Assembly (NCBI RefSeq): GCF_036030735.1
Contig: NZ_CP107928.1
Location: 9,052,001 to 9,116,000 of the forward strand
Reading direction: 5' to 3'
Source: Streptomyces sp. NBC_00425
Lineage (GTDB): Bacteria; Actinomycetota; Actinomycetes; Streptomycetales; Streptomycetaceae
DNA length: 64,000 bases
The translations under genes were made by a program, and so were the position numbers. The notes under the pieces were generated by a model. It ran no database searches. It had not been told where the DNA came from and saw nothing but the letters and a program-made list of their open reading frames with translations. Of this stretch, positions 26,055 to 34,003 are shown one piece after another; positions within the stretch are counted from its first letter, which is position 1, and each line of letters opens with the position of its first letter.

Positions 26055-26080
26055 GGGCCGTCTGACCGGCCCTTCCCCCT
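26055..26080 (+). terminator. Attenuator-like hairpin after the Cys-Cys leader
   Basis: GGGCCG (26055-26060), 6-nt loop, CGGCCC (26067-26072), then TTCCCCCT. It lies just after the leader stop, where a ribosome stalled at the Cys codons would affect folding. Confidence 0.5.
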
Positions 26081-26423
26081 CTCGGTGACCCCGTCACGGG
26101 CCGAGTGCCTCGCCGCGTGGTCCCGTCGTACGCAGGCGCCGGCACAACGCCCCGCATCCGCGCACCGATCGGCCCGCGAGACCTGACGCGCACCGGCGGC
26201 GCACCGGCGGCGCGGTCCAGCCCGATGCGTCGTCGCCGAACCCGAGCGCGCGGCGGCCGCCCGCGACTGCAGGCGGATCCGCATGACCACCGGCCCCCGC
26301 CAAACCGAGTCGCCCTCCCTCTGTCTGACGACCTGCCGCACCCCGCACCGCGCCGCTCCCGGAGGGTGCCGCCGCGCCTCACGACACGCCGCCGCACGCG
26401 CCCCCGCCACCACACCCCACCCT

Positions 26424-26455
26424 CACCACGCTTCACGCCCACCACGCTTCACGCC
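26424..26455 (+). repeat. Perfect 16-bp tandem duplication in the gap before ssuE
   Basis: CACCACGCTTCACGCC occurs twice head to tail (26424-26439, 26440-26455), with a degenerate third copy after it. It lies in the 26081-26504 gap, where I see no gene: the sequence is C-rich, nearly free of G runs and without a clean reading frame in Streptomyces codon usage. Confidence 0.65.
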
Positions 26456-26504
26456 CACGCTCCACCACGATGCACGCCCGCCTCCTGTTCGCGAAGGGTC
26501 CGCC

Positions 26505-27062
26505 ATGGCCACCGTTCTGTCCGTCTCCGGAAGTCCGTCCCCCGCCTCCCGCACCGCCCGCCTGCTGCGTCACCTGGACCGGCGGCTCACCGCCCAGGGG
26601 CATGACGTGATCCCCCTGGACGTCCGCACCATCCCCGCCGAGGCGCTCCTCGGCGCCGACTTCCGGCATCCGGCGATCGTCGAGGCGACCGAGTTGTTCG
26701 ACCGCGTCGACGGTGTCGTGATCGGCACGCCCGTCTACAAGGCTGCCTACTCCGGACTGCTCAAGTCCCTGCTGGATCTGCTGCCGCAGTACGCCCTGGC
26801 CGGGAAGACCGTCCTGCCCCTCGCGACGGGCGGGAGCACGGCCCACGTCCTGGCGATCGACTACGCCCTGCGCCCGGTGCTCAGTTCCATGGGCGCCGCC
26901 CACATCGTCCAGGGCTGGTTCACGCTGGACAAGGACATCACCGTGGCCGACGACGGGACCCTGACCGTCACGCCGGGCACGGGGGAGAGCCTGGCCCAGG
27001 TCGTCGACCAGTTCTCCCACGCCCTCGGCGGCCGCACCGCCCTCCTGGCGGCCGCCGGATGA
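26505..27062 (+). CDS. ssuE: NADPH-dependent FMN reductase, SsuE-like
   Basis: 185 residues, the usual SsuE length. Flavodoxin-like fold with the flavin-phosphate loop SGSPSPASRTARLL near the N-terminus and GTPVYKAAYSGLLKSLLDLLP, the SsuE/MsuE active-site segment. It would supply FMNH2 to the DszC-like monooxygenase encoded on the other side of the leader region. Upstream sequence is C-rich with no strong ribosome site; the ATG at 26505 begins the conserved MATVLSVSGSP strand and is the natural start. Confidence 0.88.
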   Translation: MATVLSVSGSPSPASRTARLLRHLDRRLTAQGHDVIPLDVRTIPAEALLGADFRHPAIVEATELFDRVDGVVIGTPVYKAAYSGLLKSLLDLLPQYALAGKTVLPLATGGSTAHVLAIDYALRPVLSSMGAAHIVQGWFTLDKDITVADDGTLTVTPGTGESLAQVVDQFSHALGGRTALLAAAG

Positions 27063-27154
27063 GCACCGCCGCCCCTGCCTCCGCCTGTCACCGGTCCGGC
27101 GCCGGGCGACCGCGGAAGAGCGCGGCGACGAGTTGAGCGGCCGGAACCGCATGC

Positions 27155-27169
27155 TCTCACGATGTGAGA
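27155..27169. promoter_or_regulatory. Second TCTCAC-N3-GTGAGA palindrome
   Basis: TCTCAC-GAT-GTGAGA, identical arms to the site at 24350-24364. A further half site GTGAGAC follows at about 27176. It lies upstream of the CCTA/TAGG site and leader of the GST-like gene. Confidence 0.5.
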
Positions 27170-27238
27170 CGCCGGGTGAGACGGTGTGCGGCCCTCTTGA
27201 CGGGGCGCGGCGGCCGCCCCGAAACTCCGGAGGAGAGA

Positions 27239-27259
27239 TTCCTAGTGAATGGGTAGGAA
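27239..27259. promoter_or_regulatory. TTCCTA-N9-TAGGAA palindrome before the third leader peptide
   Basis: Perfect 6-bp arms with the same 9-bp spacer as the sites at 24273 and 25839. It ends 4 bp before the leader ATG, so the transcript is likely to begin within or just before it, and a bound regulator would block initiation. Confidence 0.55.
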
Positions 27260-27263
27260 ACAG

Positions 27264-27389
27264 ATGGAGCGTCGTGCGGAGTCACCCGCCGACCGCGCCG
27301 AATGCGCGGACCGACCGCCGCTCCTGCTGACCTCCCGTCGCCACATCGACCTCCTGCGGGTCTGCAGCGCGACAAGCCCGCCGCGCTGA
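27264..27389 (+). CDS. HIDL-type leader peptide upstream of the GST-like gene
   Basis: 41 codons from the ATG at 27264. The core PLLLTSRRHIDLLRVCSAT matches the ssu leader (LTSRRHIDL identical). Cys codons occur early and right after the core. No obvious ribosome site precedes the ATG, which fits a leaderless or nearly leaderless transcript. A GC hairpin follows before the next gene. Confidence 0.75.
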   Translation: MERRAESPADRAECADRPPLLLTSRRHIDLLRVCSATSPPR

Positions 27390-27428
27390 ACCGCCGGCGC
27401 TCACCAGCGCCCCACTCCCGTCGAGAAC

Positions 27429-27456
27429 GGGCGCGCGCCGACGCCGCCGCGCGCCC
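27429..27456 (+). terminator. Hairpin between leader peptide and GST-like gene
   Basis: GGGCGCGCG (27429-27437) pairs with CGCGCGCCC (27448-27456) around a 10-nt loop; CTC follows rather than a T run. Position matches the attenuator hairpins after the other two leaders. Confidence 0.45.
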
Positions 27457-27525
27457 CTCAGCCCATGTGCGCTGCCCCGTCGCACTTCTGAGAACCAGAA
27501 GCCGGCCCCGGACCCAGGGAGACCC

Positions 27526-28485
27526 ATGCCCGCCGCACCCCTGCCCACCGCGCCGTCCCTCGCCTCCGCCCCGCCGCTGCGGGGCAGGATCGGCTGCCAT
27601 GACGGCAGCGGCTACTACGCGGCGCCACGCCGCTACCGCCTCCACCTCTCGCCGTCCTGTCCGCACTGTCTGCAGATCGCCGTGACGCACAGCCTCCTCG
27701 GACTGGAGCGGACGCTCCCGGTGGTCCTGCTCCCCGCCGTGCCCGACAGCCCCGACGGCGGACACTCCGCGCTGCGCCCGCTGTACGAGGCCAGTTCACA
27801 CCGGCACCCCGGGCCGGCCGCCGCGCCCGTCCTGAGCGACGACTGGAGCGGACGGATCGTCAGCACCCACGCTCCGGACATCCTCCGTGACCTCGTAGGC
27901 CACTTCGACGGCGACGGACTGGCCCGGCCCGCCCTTCACCCCCGCGGCGCGGAGGAGGAGATCGAAGCCGTCGCCCGCCTCTGCGAGCGGCACATCAACG
28001 AAGCCGCCCAGCGGGCGGGCCAGGCCGGCGGTGACGCGGCGGAACGGCAGAGCGCGCTCGGCTCCTTGCTGCGCGTCCTCGGTTCCCTCGAATGTCGGCT
28101 CGCCGACCGGCAGTTCGTCCTCGGCGACGCCGTCACGGCCGCCGATGTGCAACTGTGGGTCACCCTGGTGCAGCTCGACACCGTTCACCGCCTGCACCTG
28201 GACGCCGCCGCCGTCCACCGCATCGCCGGGCATCCGCACCTGTGGGCCTATGCGCGCCGTCTCGCCGCCGATCCCGCCTTCGGCGCCCACCTCGACCTGG
28301 ACGGCATCGCCCGCCGGCACCACGCCCACTGCCGGGGACTGGAGGCCGCGGGAGCCGCCGTGCAGATCCTGGACTGGGCCGGCCACATTCCCCGGCCCGC
28401 CCCGGACCGGGACGTGTCGCACGGGCCGGCCGGTTTCACGGAACCGCGACACGCCCTCCGCCTTCGCCCTTCCTCCTCGGCCTGA
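27526..28485 (+). CDS. Glutathionyl-hydroquinone-reductase-like (Xi-class GST) protein
   Basis: 319 residues. The N-terminal thioredoxin-like part has RYRLHLSPSCPHCLQIA, whose CPHC is in the place of the catalytic Cys of Xi-class (YqjG/ECM4) enzymes; the C-terminal helical GST domain has FVLGDAVTAADVQLWVTLVQLD. Actinomycetes use mycothiol, not glutathione, so a mycothiol conjugate or an organosulfur intermediate is a more likely substrate. A sulfur-type leader peptide and both regulatory palindromes lie upstream, so it belongs to the sulfur-starvation set. Convergent with nadE. Confidence 0.7.
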   Translation: MPAAPLPTAPSLASAPPLRGRIGCHDGSGYYAAPRRYRLHLSPSCPHCLQIAVTHSLLGLERTLPVVLLPAVPDSPDGGHSALRPLYEASSHRHPGPAAAPVLSDDWSGRIVSTHAPDILRDLVGHFDGDGLARPALHPRGAEEEIEAVARLCERHINEAAQRAGQAGGDAAERQSALGSLLRVLGSLECRLADRQFVLGDAVTAADVQLWVTLVQLDTVHRLHLDAAAVHRIAGHPHLWAYARRLAADPAFGAHLDLDGIARRHHAHCRGLEAAGAAVQILDWAGHIPRPAPDRDVSHGPAGFTEPRHALRLRPSSSA

Positions 28486-28508
28486 GCTGCGAGGGGCACG
28501 AAGCTCAC

Positions 28509-28535
28509 GCCACCGCGGCCGACCGCGCCGGTGGC
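28509..28535. terminator. Hairpin between convergent GST-like and nadE genes
   Basis: GCCACCG (28509-28515) and CGGTGGC (28529-28535), a 7-bp stem in the 76-bp gap between the two stops. Confidence 0.4.
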
Positions 28536-28561
28536 CCCACGGCGGGGCGTCCCTCGTCGGG

Positions 28562-29392
28562 CTACGGGGCGATGGGCAGGCGCCGCTTGTGGTCCGTGAG
28601 GTGATAGCGCCGGACGATCGTCTCGAAGGCGTGCTCCGTGACGGGTCTGCCCTCCAGGAAGTCGTCGATCTCGTCGTACGCGACGCCCAGCGCATCCTCG
28701 TCCGCCTTGCCGGGGTCGAGGGTCTCCAGGTCGGCCGTGGGAACCTTCCGGACCAGCTCGGCGGGCGCTCCCAAGGCGTCCGCCACGGCCCGCACCCGGC
28801 GTTTGGTCAGACCGGACAGGGGGATGAGGTCGGCCGCGCCGTCGCCGAACTTGGTGAAGAAGCCGGAGACCGCTTCGGCGGCGTGATCGGTGCCGACGAC
28901 CATGCCGTGGTGGGCGCCGGCCACCGCGTACTGGGCGATCATGCGCTGCCGGGCCTTGATGTTGCCGTGCACGAAGTCCTCGTGGCCGGCGTCCCGGAAG
29001 GCGACGTCGGTGGCGCGCAGAGCTTCGAGAGCCGCGTCGCTGGCGGGTTTGACGTCCACCGTCAGCACCCGGTCGGGGTTGATGAAGGAGAGGGCCAGCT
29101 GGGCGTCGTGCTCGTCGGCCTGGACTCCGTAGGGCAACCGCATGGTGTAGAACCGGGCGTCGTGCCCGGCGTCCCGGGCCCGCTCGACCGCGAGCTGGCA
29201 GAGCCGGCCGGCGGTCGTGGAGTCGACGCCGCCGCTGATGCCGAGCACGAGGGAGGACAGCCCGGTCGAGGTCAGCCGTTCCGCGAGGAAGGCCACCCGG
29301 CGCTCGATCTCCGCCCCGGCCTCGAAGCTCTCGGCGACCTGGAGTTCCCTGGCGATCTCCCGCTGCAGGGCGAGGGGCTCGGAAGCGTTCAC
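28562..29392 (-). CDS. nadE: NH3-dependent NAD+ synthetase
   Basis: 276 residues from the GTG at 29392, preceded by AAGGAG; the reading frame extends upstream but without a ribosome site. The length equals ammonia-dependent NadE proteins, with no glutaminase domain. PP-loop SGGVDSTTAGRL for ATP, then the family blocks RLPYG, DVKPA, HGNIKARQRMIAQY, GTDHAAEAVSGFFTKFGDGAADLIPLSGL and KVPTADLE. It makes NAD from nicotinate adenine dinucleotide. A housekeeping gene flanked by accessory operons; the 286-bp gap upstream holds its promoter and no gene that I can see. Confidence 0.95.
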   Translation of the reverse strand: MNASEPLALQREIARELQVAESFEAGAEIERRVAFLAERLTSTGLSSLVLGISGGVDSTTAGRLCQLAVERARDAGHDARFYTMRLPYGVQADEHDAQLALSFINPDRVLTVDVKPASDAALEALRATDVAFRDAGHEDFVHGNIKARQRMIAQYAVAGAHHGMVVGTDHAAEAVSGFFTKFGDGAADLIPLSGLTKRRVRAVADALGAPAELVRKVPTADLETLDPGKADEDALGVAYDEIDDFLEGRPVTEHAFETIVRRYHLTDHKRRLPIAP

Positions 29393-29678
29393 GACTGCTC
29401 CTTGTGCTCGTTGTTCTCGTCGTTGTCGTTCACGTGGCGCCGGCCCGGCCGCACCGGCGGGGGACACCGTCACCCCGGAGTCCCCCGGATCACTGTCGGC
29501 CATGCGCCGCACGTCGGACGGGAGGCGCTCCCGGCACCGACCTCACCGACGAGTACGGCGAGGTGACCGCCACCGTCGGCCGCCGCGCTGCCGCCGCCCG
29601 GCGGACCGCCTACGGAATCCGGCCGTTCCCGCCCGCCTCGCCCGACGGCCGTGACCACCGGTACCGGGCCGGGGCCCG

Positions 29679-30470
29679 TCATCCGGGCCCGGTTCCCCGC
29701 CGTCCCGGGCCGCGCCGACCGGGGGCGGCGTCCGCCGTGCCGCTGCGCGGGCGCTGGGCGGGCGCCGCGGTGACCAGCGGCCCGTTGGCGCGCAGGTGCT
29801 CCTTGAGCCACCGCTCGGTGGTGCTCACGTGCAGCAGCGCGGCGGCCTGACTGAGGGCGGCGTCGCGGGTGCACAGCGCCCGGTGGATCGCCTCGTGCTC
29901 GGCCAGGGTGCGGCCCGCGGACCGGGCGTCCGTCCGGCCACGCCAGATGCGGGCGCGCAGGGTGCGGCCGGAGACGCTCTCCAGCAGGGCGAGCAGGGTC
30001 TCGTTGCCGGTGGCGGCGACGACGGCCCGGTGGAAGGCGGCGTCGTGCGCGTTGAGTCGCTCTACGTCGTCGCGGGCCTCGCGCATCGCCTCCAAATGGG
30101 CTTCGAGCTGCGCCAGTTGGGCATCGGTGATCCGGGTGGCCGCGAGCGCGGTGGCCATGGGTTCGAGGAGCCGCCGTACCTCCATCAGATCCTGGAGCGC
30201 CGCTGCGTCGCTCTGGAGGAGTTCCACCGCCCCGCCGAGCCCCTCCAGCAGCAGACTGGGCTGCAGACTGGTGACGTAGGTGCCGTCGCCCCTGCGGATC
30301 TCGAGGACCCGCGCGACCGACAGGGCCTTGACCGCTTCGCGGGCGAGGTTGCGGGACAGCCCCAGCTGCGCCGCCAGGTCCGGTTCCGGGGGCAGCCTCG
30401 ACCCCGGGGGCAGGGCCCCGGTGCGGATCAGCTCACGGATCTGCTCGATGGCCTTGTCCGTCAGGGACAT
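29679..30470 (-). CDS. GntR/FadR-family regulator of the sugar operon
   Basis: 263 residues from the ATG at 30470. N-terminal GntR winged helix (IEQIRELIRTGALPPGSRLP, LGLSRNLAREAVKAL, RRGDGTYV) and an all-helical FadR-type C-terminal domain (LMEVRRLLEP, HDAAFHRAVVAATGN). The FCD type often binds a sugar acid and metal. Its start overlaps the end of the aldo/keto reductase gene by 10 bp, so it is the last gene of the operon and probably controls it. The extreme C-terminus (PAQRPRSGTADAAPGRRGPG) is Arg/Gly/Pro-rich and likely disordered. Confidence 0.88.
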   Translation of the reverse strand: MSLTDKAIEQIRELIRTGALPPGSRLPPEPDLAAQLGLSRNLAREAVKALSVARVLEIRRGDGTYVTSLQPSLLLEGLGGAVELLQSDAAALQDLMEVRRLLEPMATALAATRITDAQLAQLEAHLEAMREARDDVERLNAHDAAFHRAVVAATGNETLLALLESVSGRTLRARIWRGRTDARSAGRTLAEHEAIHRALCTRDAALSQAAALLHVSTTERWLKEHLRANGPLVTAAPAQRPRSGTADAAPGRRGPGRRGTGPG

Positions 30471-31489
30471 CGCGCACTCCCCGCACGGCCGGTGACCCCG
30501 GGCTCCTCGGACCTGATCAGGCCCTGGGCGCGGAGGTCGTCCCACAGGGCTTCGGGGACGTGTCGCCGGTGGAGTTCGGCGTTGCGTGCGACCTGGTCGG
30601 GGCTGCGCATGCCGAGGGTGACGTTCACGACGGCGGGGTGGGTGCGGGGGAAGGCGATTGCGGCGGCGGGGAGGGTGGTGCCGTGCGCGGTGCAGACGTC
30701 GGCGATGGTGCGGGCGCGGGCGACGAGGTCGGGCGGGGCGTCCTGGTAGTCGTACTTCATGCCGTCGGCGGGCCGGTCGCGGGAGAGCAGGCCGGAGTTG
30801 AAGACGCCGACCGCGACGACGCTTTTGCCGTGTTCCTGCGCGGCGGGCAGCACGTCGTCGAGGGCGGACTGGTCGAGGAGGGTGTAGCGGCCGGCGAGCA
30901 TGACGACGTCGGCGGCGGTCTCGCGCAGGAAGCGGGCCAGCATGGCCGACTGGTTCATGCCGGCGCCGATCGCACCGATGACTCCCTGGTCGCGCAGGTC
31001 GGCGAGGGTGGGGAGGGCTTCGTCCGCGGCCTGCCGCCAGTGGTCGTCGGGGTCGTGCAGGTAGACGATGTCGAGGCGGTCCAGTCCGGTGCGGTGGAGG
31101 GTGTCCTCGATGGACCGCAGGACGCCGTCACGGCTGAAGTCCCACTCGCGGCGCAGGTCGTCCCGCACGACGAAGCCCTCGCTGTCCACGCCCCGGGGGC
31201 GCTCGTTGGGCACGAGCAGCCGCCCGACCTTGGAGGAGACGGTGTACTCGGCGCGGGGGCGGTGCCGCAGGGCCGCACCCAGGCGCTGTTCGGAGAGGCC
31301 CAGCCCGTAGTGCGGCGCCGTGTCGAAGTAGCGGATGCCGGCCTCCCAGGCGGCCTCGACGGCGGCGGCCGCGTCGTCGGCCGGAGTGACCCGGTAGAGG
31401 TTGCCGATGACGGACGCCCCGAAGCCGAGCCCGGTGAGCTCGACGGGGGTGTTCGCGATGGTCCGGCGTCCGATGCTCTGGTGTGTCAA
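30461..31489 (-). CDS. Aldo/keto reductase, L-fucose/L-galactose dehydrogenase type
   Basis: 342 residues with a TIM-barrel AKR pattern: LTGLGFGASVIGNLY at the N-terminus, FDTAPHYGLGLSEQRLG with the catalytic Asp and Tyr, Lys in SSKVGR and His in YLHDPD. This group oxidises C1 of L-fucose, L-galactose or D-arabinose to the lactone with NAD(P)+. It is next to a FucU mutarotase, a lactonase and a fuconate-type dehydratase, so it most likely supplies the first step of the pathway. The 47-bp gap to the KDG kinase gene is the only break in the otherwise overlapping run. Confidence 0.85.
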   Translation of the reverse strand: MTHQSIGRRTIANTPVELTGLGFGASVIGNLYRVTPADDAAAAVEAAWEAGIRYFDTAPHYGLGLSEQRLGAALRHRPRAEYTVSSKVGRLLVPNERPRGVDSEGFVVRDDLRREWDFSRDGVLRSIEDTLHRTGLDRLDIVYLHDPDDHWRQAADEALPTLADLRDQGVIGAIGAGMNQSAMLARFLRETAADVVMLAGRYTLLDQSALDDVLPAAQEHGKSVVAVGVFNSGLLSRDRPADGMKYDYQDAPPDLVARARTIADVCTAHGTTLPAAAIAFPRTHPAVVNVTLGMRSPDQVARNAELHRRHVPEALWDDLRAQGLIRSEEPGVTGRAGSARCP

Positions 31490-31536
31490 CTGTGCTCCTC
31501 GCGAGTACGGGTGGGGCGGGGCCGTCCGGCGCCCGG

Positions 31537-32604
31537 TCAGCGTCTGACGGCGGCCGAGCCGCCCTCCATCAGCGCATGGACCTCGGCGAGCGAGGCCATG
31601 GAGACGTCCCCGGGGGTGGTCATCGTGAGCGCGCCGTGAGCGGTGCCGTACGCCAGGGCCCGCTCCAGACCGGCCGCGGTCAACGGGCCGGGCCAGGGGT
31701 CGTCACCGCTCAGCAGGCCGTGGATCAGGCCGGCGGCGAACCCGTCGCCGGAACCGATGCGGTCCAGGACGTGCAGTCCGGGCATCAGGGGGCCGGTGAC
31801 GACACCGGTTTCGGCGGACCAGGCGGCCGAGGACCAATCGTTGACCCCGGCCGAGGGCACCTCCCGCAGCGTCGTCGCCAGCACCCTGGCCGAAGGGACC
31901 AGTCCCGCCACTCCCGCGAGCGCGTCCGGTACCTCACCGGCCGGAACGCGTACGGCGCCGGGGCGCGGGCCGGCCAGCCCCAGCGCGCCCACCACGACGT
32001 CCGCGTGGCGGGCGAGGCGCAGGTCCACCTCGCGTGCCCGGTCCGGGCCGCCCCGGCCGGTCCACAGGCTCGGGCGGTAGTTGGGATCGTAGGAGACGGT
32101 GACACCGTGGCGGCGGGCGGCCGCCATCGCCTCGTCGGCGACGTCGACGGTGGTGTCGGACAGGCCCGCGAAGACGCCGCCGGTGTGGAACCAGCGGACG
32201 TCGGCCGAGAACACGGCGTCCCAGTCGACGTCGCCCTTGCGCAGCTGGGAGACGGCGGTGTGGGCGCGGTCGCTGACACCCAGGGCGCCGCGGATGCCGT
32301 AGCCGCGTTCGACGAAGTTGAGTCCGTTGCGGGCGGTGCGGCCGATCCCGTCGTCCCGTGTCCACCGGATGAGGGAGGTGTCCACACCGCCCTGGAGGAT
32401 CAGGTCCTCGACGAGCCGGCCCACCGCGTTGTCGACGAGAGCGGTCACGACGGCGGTACGGAGTCCGAAGCAGCGCCGCAGACCCCGTACGACGTTGTAC
32501 TCGCCGCCGCCCTCCCACACCTGGAAGGTCCGGCCGGTGCGGATGCGTCCCTCACCCGGGTCGAAGCGCAGCATCACCTCGCCGAGGGCCACCACGTCGG
32601 TCAT
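31537..32604 (-). CDS. kdgK: 2-keto-3-deoxygluconate kinase (PfkB family)
   Basis: 355 residues from the ATG at 32604 (GAGGAG upstream; overlaps the aldolase stop). PfkB sugar kinase with the N-terminal ALGEVMLRFDPGEG, substrate-contact GGGEYNVVRGL, VSYDPNYRPSLW and the C-terminal catalytic signature DRIGSGDGFAAGLIHGLL, with Asp as base. This motif set is typical of KDG kinases, which phosphorylate C6 of 2-keto-3-deoxygluconate. A 6-deoxy acid such as 2-keto-3-deoxy-L-fuconate has no hydroxyl at C6, so the substrate in this operon should be a non-deoxy acid. Confidence 0.85.
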   Translation of the reverse strand: MTDVVALGEVMLRFDPGEGRIRTGRTFQVWEGGGEYNVVRGLRRCFGLRTAVVTALVDNAVGRLVEDLILQGGVDTSLIRWTRDDGIGRTARNGLNFVERGYGIRGALGVSDRAHTAVSQLRKGDVDWDAVFSADVRWFHTGGVFAGLSDTTVDVADEAMAAARRHGVTVSYDPNYRPSLWTGRGGPDRAREVDLRLARHADVVVGALGLAGPRPGAVRVPAGEVPDALAGVAGLVPSARVLATTLREVPSAGVNDWSSAAWSAETGVVTGPLMPGLHVLDRIGSGDGFAAGLIHGLLSGDDPWPGPLTAAGLERALAYGTAHGALTMTTPGDVSMASLAEVHALMEGGSAAVRR

Positions 32605-33245
32605 GACGTGCTCCTCGCCACGGCCTCGGCGGTGAGCCGGCGGATCTCCCCGTAGTCGCCCCGCTCGAGATGACCGGGAGGCGCGAGCCAGGTGCCGCCT
32701 ACCGCGAGGACCGACGGTTCGGCGAGGTAGGCGGCCAGGTGGGCGGCGCGGATGCCGCCCGTCGGGATGAAGCGCGTCCCGGGGAACGGCGCGGCGAGCG
32801 CCCGGAGCGTGGCGAGGCCGCCGAGCTGTTCGGCGGGGAACAGCTTCACGGTGTCCAGGCCCGCGCGAAGGGCGCGCATCAGCTCGGTGGCGGTGGCGAC
32901 ACCGGGTATCACGGGGACGCCCGACTCCCGGCATCTGGCGACGACTTGTTCGTCGAAGCCGGGTGAGACGACGAAGCGGGCGCCCGCCGCCACGGCCCGG
33001 TCCACCTGTCCGGGGGTGAGAACCGTGCCGGCGCCGACGGTGAGTCCGCCGTGGGCGGCCATCGCCTCGAGTGCCTGCTCGGCGTCCGGGGTGCGGAAGG
33101 TGACCTCGGCACACCGGGCGCCGCCGGCCACGAGTGCCTCGGCCAGCGGGCCGGCCGTCGTCGCGGACGCAATGGTCAGCACGGGCATCACCCGCGCACC
33201 GGCCAGGACGGAGGCCGGATCGGTGGTGGGGTGAGTGGTGTTCAT
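32601..33245 (-). CDS. eda: KDPG/KDPGal aldolase
   Basis: 214 residues from the ATG at 33245, which overlaps the dehydrogenase stop (ATGA). Class I aldolase of the KDPG family: RVMPVLTIA, catalytic Glu in CAEVTFRTPDAE, VGAGTVLTPGQ, VVSPGFDEQV, and the Schiff-base lysine in DTVKLFPAEQLGG, then IPTGGI for phosphate binding. It splits 2-keto-3-deoxy-6-phosphogluconate to pyruvate and glyceraldehyde 3-phosphate. Coupled by ATGA overlap to the kinase that makes its substrate. Confidence 0.9.
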   Translation of the reverse strand: MNTTHPTTDPASVLAGARVMPVLTIASATTAGPLAEALVAGGARCAEVTFRTPDAEQALEAMAAHGGLTVGAGTVLTPGQVDRAVAAGARFVVSPGFDEQVVARCRESGVPVIPGVATATELMRALRAGLDTVKLFPAEQLGGLATLRALAAPFPGTRFIPTGGIRAAHLAAYLAEPSVLAVGGTWLAPPGHLERGDYGEIRRLTAEAVARSTS

Positions 33246-34003
33246 CGACCGAGCCATCCGCCGTCGACGGGGAGGACGGTGCCGTGGATGTAGGCGGCGG
33301 CGTCGGAGGCGAGGAAGACGGTGGCGCCGGCGAGGTCGTCGGCGTTGCCCCAGCGTGCGGCGGGGATGCGGTCGAGAATGGCTTTGCTGCGGGCGGGGTC
33401 GTCGCGCAGGGCCTGGGTGTTGTCGGTGGCGATGTAGCCGGGGGCGAGGGCGTTGACGTTGACGCCGTGCGGGGCCCATTCGTTGGCGAGGGCTTTGGTC
33501 AGTCCGGCGATGCCGTGCTTGGCGGCGGTGTAGCCGGGCACGGTGATGCCGCCTTGGTAGCTGAGCAGTGAGGCGGTGAAGACGATCTTGCCGTGGCCGC
33601 GGGCCGCCATCGCGGCGCCGACGGCTCGGGTCAGGGCGAACTGGGCGGTGAGGTTGACCTGGAGGACGGTGTCCCAGTCGGTGTCGGTGTGCTGGGCGGC
33701 GGGTGCGCGGCGGATCGTGCCCGCGTTGTTGACGAGGATGTCCACGGGCCGTTCGCGTGCGGCGAGGTCGGCGCCGAGGGCGTGGACGGCCTGGGGGTCG
33801 GCGAAGTCGGCGCGGATCGCCTCGAAGGTGCGGCCGGCGGCGGTGACGTCCTTCTCGACGTCGCTGCCGGTCTCCTCGAGGGTGGCGCTGACGCCGATGA
33901 CGTCCGCGCCGGCCTGGGCGAGTGCGCGGGCCATGGCCCGACCGATGCCGCGGCGTGCGCCGGTGACCACGGCGAGCCTGCCGGTGAGGTCGAAGGCGTT
34001 CAT
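33242..34003 (-). CDS. Short-chain dehydrogenase/reductase of the sugar-acid pathway (KduD-like)
   Basis: 253 residues, ATGA overlaps at both ends. Classical SDR: VTGARRGIGRAMA cofactor loop, NNAGT, catalytic Ser in FTASLLSYQG, YTAAKHG with Tyr and Lys, and the C-terminal VLPVDGGWLGR. The sequence resembles 2-deoxy-gluconate/2-keto-3-deoxy-acid dehydrogenases. In L-fucose pathways an SDR oxidises 2-keto-3-deoxy-L-fuconate at C4; here, paired with the zinc alcohol dehydrogenase, an oxidation-reduction pair that inverts one carbon is the alternative. Confidence 0.85.
   Translation of the reverse strand: MNAFDLTGRLAVVTGARRGIGRAMARALAQAGADVIGVSATLEETGSDVEKDVTAAGRTFEAIRADFADPQAVHALGADLAARERPVDILVNNAGTIRRAPAAQHTDTDWDTVLQVNLTAQFALTRAVGAAMAARGHGKIVFTASLLSYQGGITVPGYTAAKHGIAGLTKALANEWAPHGVNVNALAPGYIATDNTQALRDDPARSKAILDRIPAARWGNADDLAGATVFLASDAAAYIHGTVLPVDGGWLGR

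Noticed and set aside
33242..34003. SDR named as L-rhamnose pathway enzyme
   Set aside because: No rhamnonate dehydratase or rhamnose-type genes are present; FucU and FucD features point to L-galacto-configured sugars.
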